Below, in pieces: positions 61,978 through 64,000 of a stretch of 64,000 nt of DNA; positions within the stretch are counted from its first letter, which is position 1, and each line of letters begins with the position of its first letter. A program made the position numbers and the translations under genes. This DNA is from an uncultured Lachnospiraceae bacterium (GTDB lineage Bacteria > Bacillota > Clostridia > Lachnospirales > Lachnospiraceae), in NCBI GenBank assembly GCA_934432595.1, contig CAKRYR010000005.1:62001-126000 (forward strand), in the 5' to 3' direction. The notes below the pieces were generated by a model that saw only the letters and a list, made by a program, of their open reading frames with translations, made no database searches and was not told the origin of the DNA.

Positions 61978-62937
61978 ATGAGTACAGATGTAATTAGTGT
62001 TGAGAATTTGACAAAAGAGTTTAAAGAATTAAGGGCAGTTGATGATTTATCGTTTCAAGTTAAAGAAGGAGAGATTCTTGGGTTATTAGGACCAAATGGA
62101 AGTGGTAAGTCTACAACGATGAATTGTATTCTTTCTTTACTTAAGATAGATAAAGGTGATATTAAGATATTTGGTAAGGAAATGACACCAGATGCATATG
62201 ATTTAAAGAGTAAAATAGGTGTTGTATTTCAGGAAGTTGCTGTATTTAATGAACTTACAGTATATGATAATATAGATTATTTTTGCGGATTATATATAAA
62301 GGATAAGAATACAAGAAAGGAATACATAGAAGATGCAATTAAGTTAGTAGGATTAGAGGATTTTAAGACATTTTATCCTAAGAAATTATCAGGAGGACTT
62401 CTTAGAAGACTTAATATTGCTTGTGGAATAGCTCACAAACCAAAGCTTATTTTTATGGATGAGCCTACCGTTGCAGTTGATCCACAAAGTAGAAATAATA
62501 TATTAGATGGAATAAAACAATTAAGAGATAATGGAGCGACTATCGTCTATACAACTCACTATATGGAAGAAGTAGAGATTATATGCGATAGGGTAATAAT
62601 TCTTGATAAAGGTAAAATAATAGCAAGTGGAACTATAGATGAGCTTAAGAATATTACTAGTATAGAGGAAAAGGTAAGTGTTGAAATTAGTAAATTAGAT
62701 AATAAATATATTGATAAAATAAAGGAATTAGCTAATGTTCATGAAGTTAGTTATGATAATAATGTTTTGACAGTTTCTTATAAGAAAAATGAGGATGAGA
62801 ATAGCAGTAAGAGTAATCTTATAGATATGATGGAGTTTTTTAAGAAGGAAAAGATTAAATATAATAAGATTTTTTCTGAAAGACCAACTCTTAATGATGT
62901 ATTTTTAGAACTAACAGGAAAGGAACTTAGAGACTAA
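61978..62937 (+). CDS. ABC transporter ATP-binding protein (ABC-2 exporter type)
   Basis: 319 residues. Walker A GPNGSGKS at residues 38-45, signature LSGGLLRRLNIACGIA, Walker B KLIFMDEP and the switch His in TTHYMEEVE. The C-terminal extension of about 90 residues is usual for DrrA/NatA-like exporters. It pairs with the membrane protein whose ATG overlaps its stop by one base. Drug, lipid or ion export is possible; the TetR regulator upstream fits an induced exporter. Confidence 0.93.
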   Translation: MSTDVISVENLTKEFKELRAVDDLSFQVKEGEILGLLGPNGSGKSTTMNCILSLLKIDKGDIKIFGKEMTPDAYDLKSKIGVVFQEVAVFNELTVYDNIDYFCGLYIKDKNTRKEYIEDAIKLVGLEDFKTFYPKKLSGGLLRRLNIACGIAHKPKLIFMDEPTVAVDPQSRNNILDGIKQLRDNGATIVYTTHYMEEVEIICDRVIILDKGKIIASGTIDELKNITSIEEKVSVEISKLDNKYIDKIKELANVHEVSYDNNVLTVSYKKNEDENSSKSNLIDMMEFFKKEKIKYNKIFSERPTLNDVFLELTGKELRD

Positions 62938-64000
62938 TGTTTATACATAATTTTAAATATGCTTTGAAAACTTTTTTAAAAAATAAAATGTTGATATTTT
63001 GGACATTTGCATTTCCGATAGTATTAGGAACGTTATTTAAATTAGCTTTTTCAAATATAGAAAATACAGAAAAATTTGATGTTATAGATATTGCAATTGT
63101 TGAAAATCAAGATTATAACAATAATATTGCTTTTAAAGAGACTTTTAAAGTATTAAGTGATAAGAAAAACAAAGATAGGATGTTTGATACATCTATAGTT
63201 AGTGAGAAAAAAGCTAAGAAAATGCTTGAAGAAGATAAAATTACAGGTTATGTTATTTTGAAGGATAATAAACCTCAAGTTGTAGTTGGAACAAGTGGTA
63301 TAAGCGAGACCATATTGAAATATGTAACAGAAGAAATATCTCAATCAGAGGATATTGTAAAAAATATCATATTGAATCAAAATACAGAAGTTAATGAGGA
63401 AGGATTTTACGAAAGGTTATATGCCAAGGTATTAAGCTTTTTACAAGAAAATAATATTAATATTAAAGATGTATCTAGTAAAAATCTTAGCTATACTATG
63501 ATAGAATTTTATACATTAATTGCAATGACATGTATGTATGGTGGTATGCTTGGAATGGTCGCAATTAATAAGTGTTTACCTAATATGACTGAAGTTGGTA
63601 AGAGAGTTACAGTTAGTCCTACACCAAAGTGGATTACTGTGACAAGCAGTGTTTTAGCAGGATATATTACGCAATTAATAGGTTTATTAATATTGTTTAT
63701 ATTTACAATATTTGCCTTAAAAGTTGATTATGGTAATAATATAGGTTTGGTGATAGCATTGACAATGGTAGGTGCTTTAGCAGGTCTTACTTTAGGAGTG
63801 GCAGTTGCAACTATATTTAAAGTAAGTGAAAACGGTAAGACAGGAATAATTGTAATTATTTCAATGGTTGGAAGCTTTTTATCTGGTATGATGGGAATTA
63901 CTATGAAGTATGTTATTGATAAAAATGCACCCATTGTAAATATAGTAAATCCTTGCAATATGATTACTGATGGATTTTACTCATTATATTATTATGACAC
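62937..64000 (+). CDS. ABC-2 type permease (partial, runs off the window)
   Basis: At least 354 residues without a stop. ATG overlaps the ATPase stop (TAATG). The layout is an N-terminal membrane helix (IFWTFAFPIVLGTLFKLAF), a large external domain of about 150 residues (VIDIAIVENQDYNNNIAFKE start), then membrane helices (FYTLIAMTCMYGGMLGMVAI; YITQLIGLLILFIFTIFAL; GLVIALTMVGALAGLTLGVA; IIVIISMVGSFLSGMMG), as in YhgE/ABC-2 permeases. It should form the channel of the exporter with the ATPase upstream. Confidence 0.9.
   Translation, partial: MFIHNFKYALKTFLKNKMLIFWTFAFPIVLGTLFKLAFSNIENTEKFDVIDIAIVENQDYNNNIAFKETFKVLSDKKNKDRMFDTSIVSEKKAKKMLEEDKITGYVILKDNKPQVVVGTSGISETILKYVTEEISQSEDIVKNIILNQNTEVNEEGFYERLYAKVLSFLQENNINIKDVSSKNLSYTMIEFYTLIAMTCMYGGMLGMVAINKCLPNMTEVGKRVTVSPTPKWITVTSSVLAGYITQLIGLLILFIFTIFALKVDYGNNIGLVIALTMVGALAGLTLGVAVATIFKVSENGKTGIIVIISMVGSFLSGMMGITMKYVIDKNAPIVNIVNPCNMITDGFYSLYYYD

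Noticed and set aside
1..64000. tRNA, rRNA, complete insertion sequences, prophage genes
   Set aside because: None found by reading; only short non-coding elements and one recombinase element are supported.

Overview
The window is AT-rich, densely coded DNA from a low-G+C Gram-positive bacterium. It carries the sporulation gene spoIVA, a flagellin gene, a YesM/YesN-type two-component system with sugar-binding-like proteins, a clostripain-like protease, many TTG starts after strong GGAGG ribosome binding sites, and a serC-serA pair with a DUF1015 gene nearby. Together these suggest a motile, spore-forming Clostridia member, most likely Lachnospiraceae. That placement is inference. I see no rRNA, tRNA or CRISPR array.

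Layout. 1-9776: end of serC, serA, a flavodoxin-like gene, a Fic-protein remnant, a MoxR/DUF58/transglutaminase operon, an MNT-HEPN toxin-antitoxin pair and a DUF1015 gene. 10162-14849: a glgB-like gene, mscS, and a convergent EamA transporter. 15276-25921: flagellin followed by glycosyltransferases and a CDP-sugar pathway, read as a flagellin or surface glycosylation island. 26198-28487: enolase, a possible 24-residue hydrophobic peptide gene and a small unknown gene. 28678-32627: a P-type Ca2+ ATPase gene split by a 1355-bp serine-recombinase element. 32882-40726: a secreted EEP-fold protein, a metal-efflux operon (ArsR, HMA protein, P1B ATPase), an LPXTG-like surface protein, and a secreted Fn3-like/SGNH protein. 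41125-47924: spoIVA and a binding protein/kinase/regulator/binding protein operon. 48114-57425: thioredoxin system, a candidate small RNA, LPG-synthase-like and GNAT genes, an SH3/NlpC hydrolase, a membrane MutS-like ATPase, a DHH phosphoesterase, RNase H and an Rrf2 regulator. 57660-64000: cysK, a C11 protease, and a TetR-controlled ABC exporter cut by the window end.

Main observations. (1) Removing 30401-31755 rejoins the two ATPase halves in frame through the conserved IPEGLP motif, so the insertion was precise and could be reversible, although its own recombinase is truncated. (2) The glgB-like protein lacks three of the seven invariant GH13 residues (Asp to Asn nucleophile, Glu to Gln acid/base, His to Tyr), with spacing identical to E. 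coli GlgB; it is probably a pseudoenzyme with a long basic tail. Two secreted proteins (EEP-fold and SGNH-fold) have also lost catalytic residues. (3) Short palindromic elements ending in ACAGTTCAG and flanked by TA occur between genes and look like MITEs that may also act as terminators. (4) A 131-bp structured insert flanked by an exact 8-bp repeat sits in the leader of the DUF1015 gene. (5) The sugar genes predict a CDP-activated, C-methylated 6-deoxyhexose next to flagellin.
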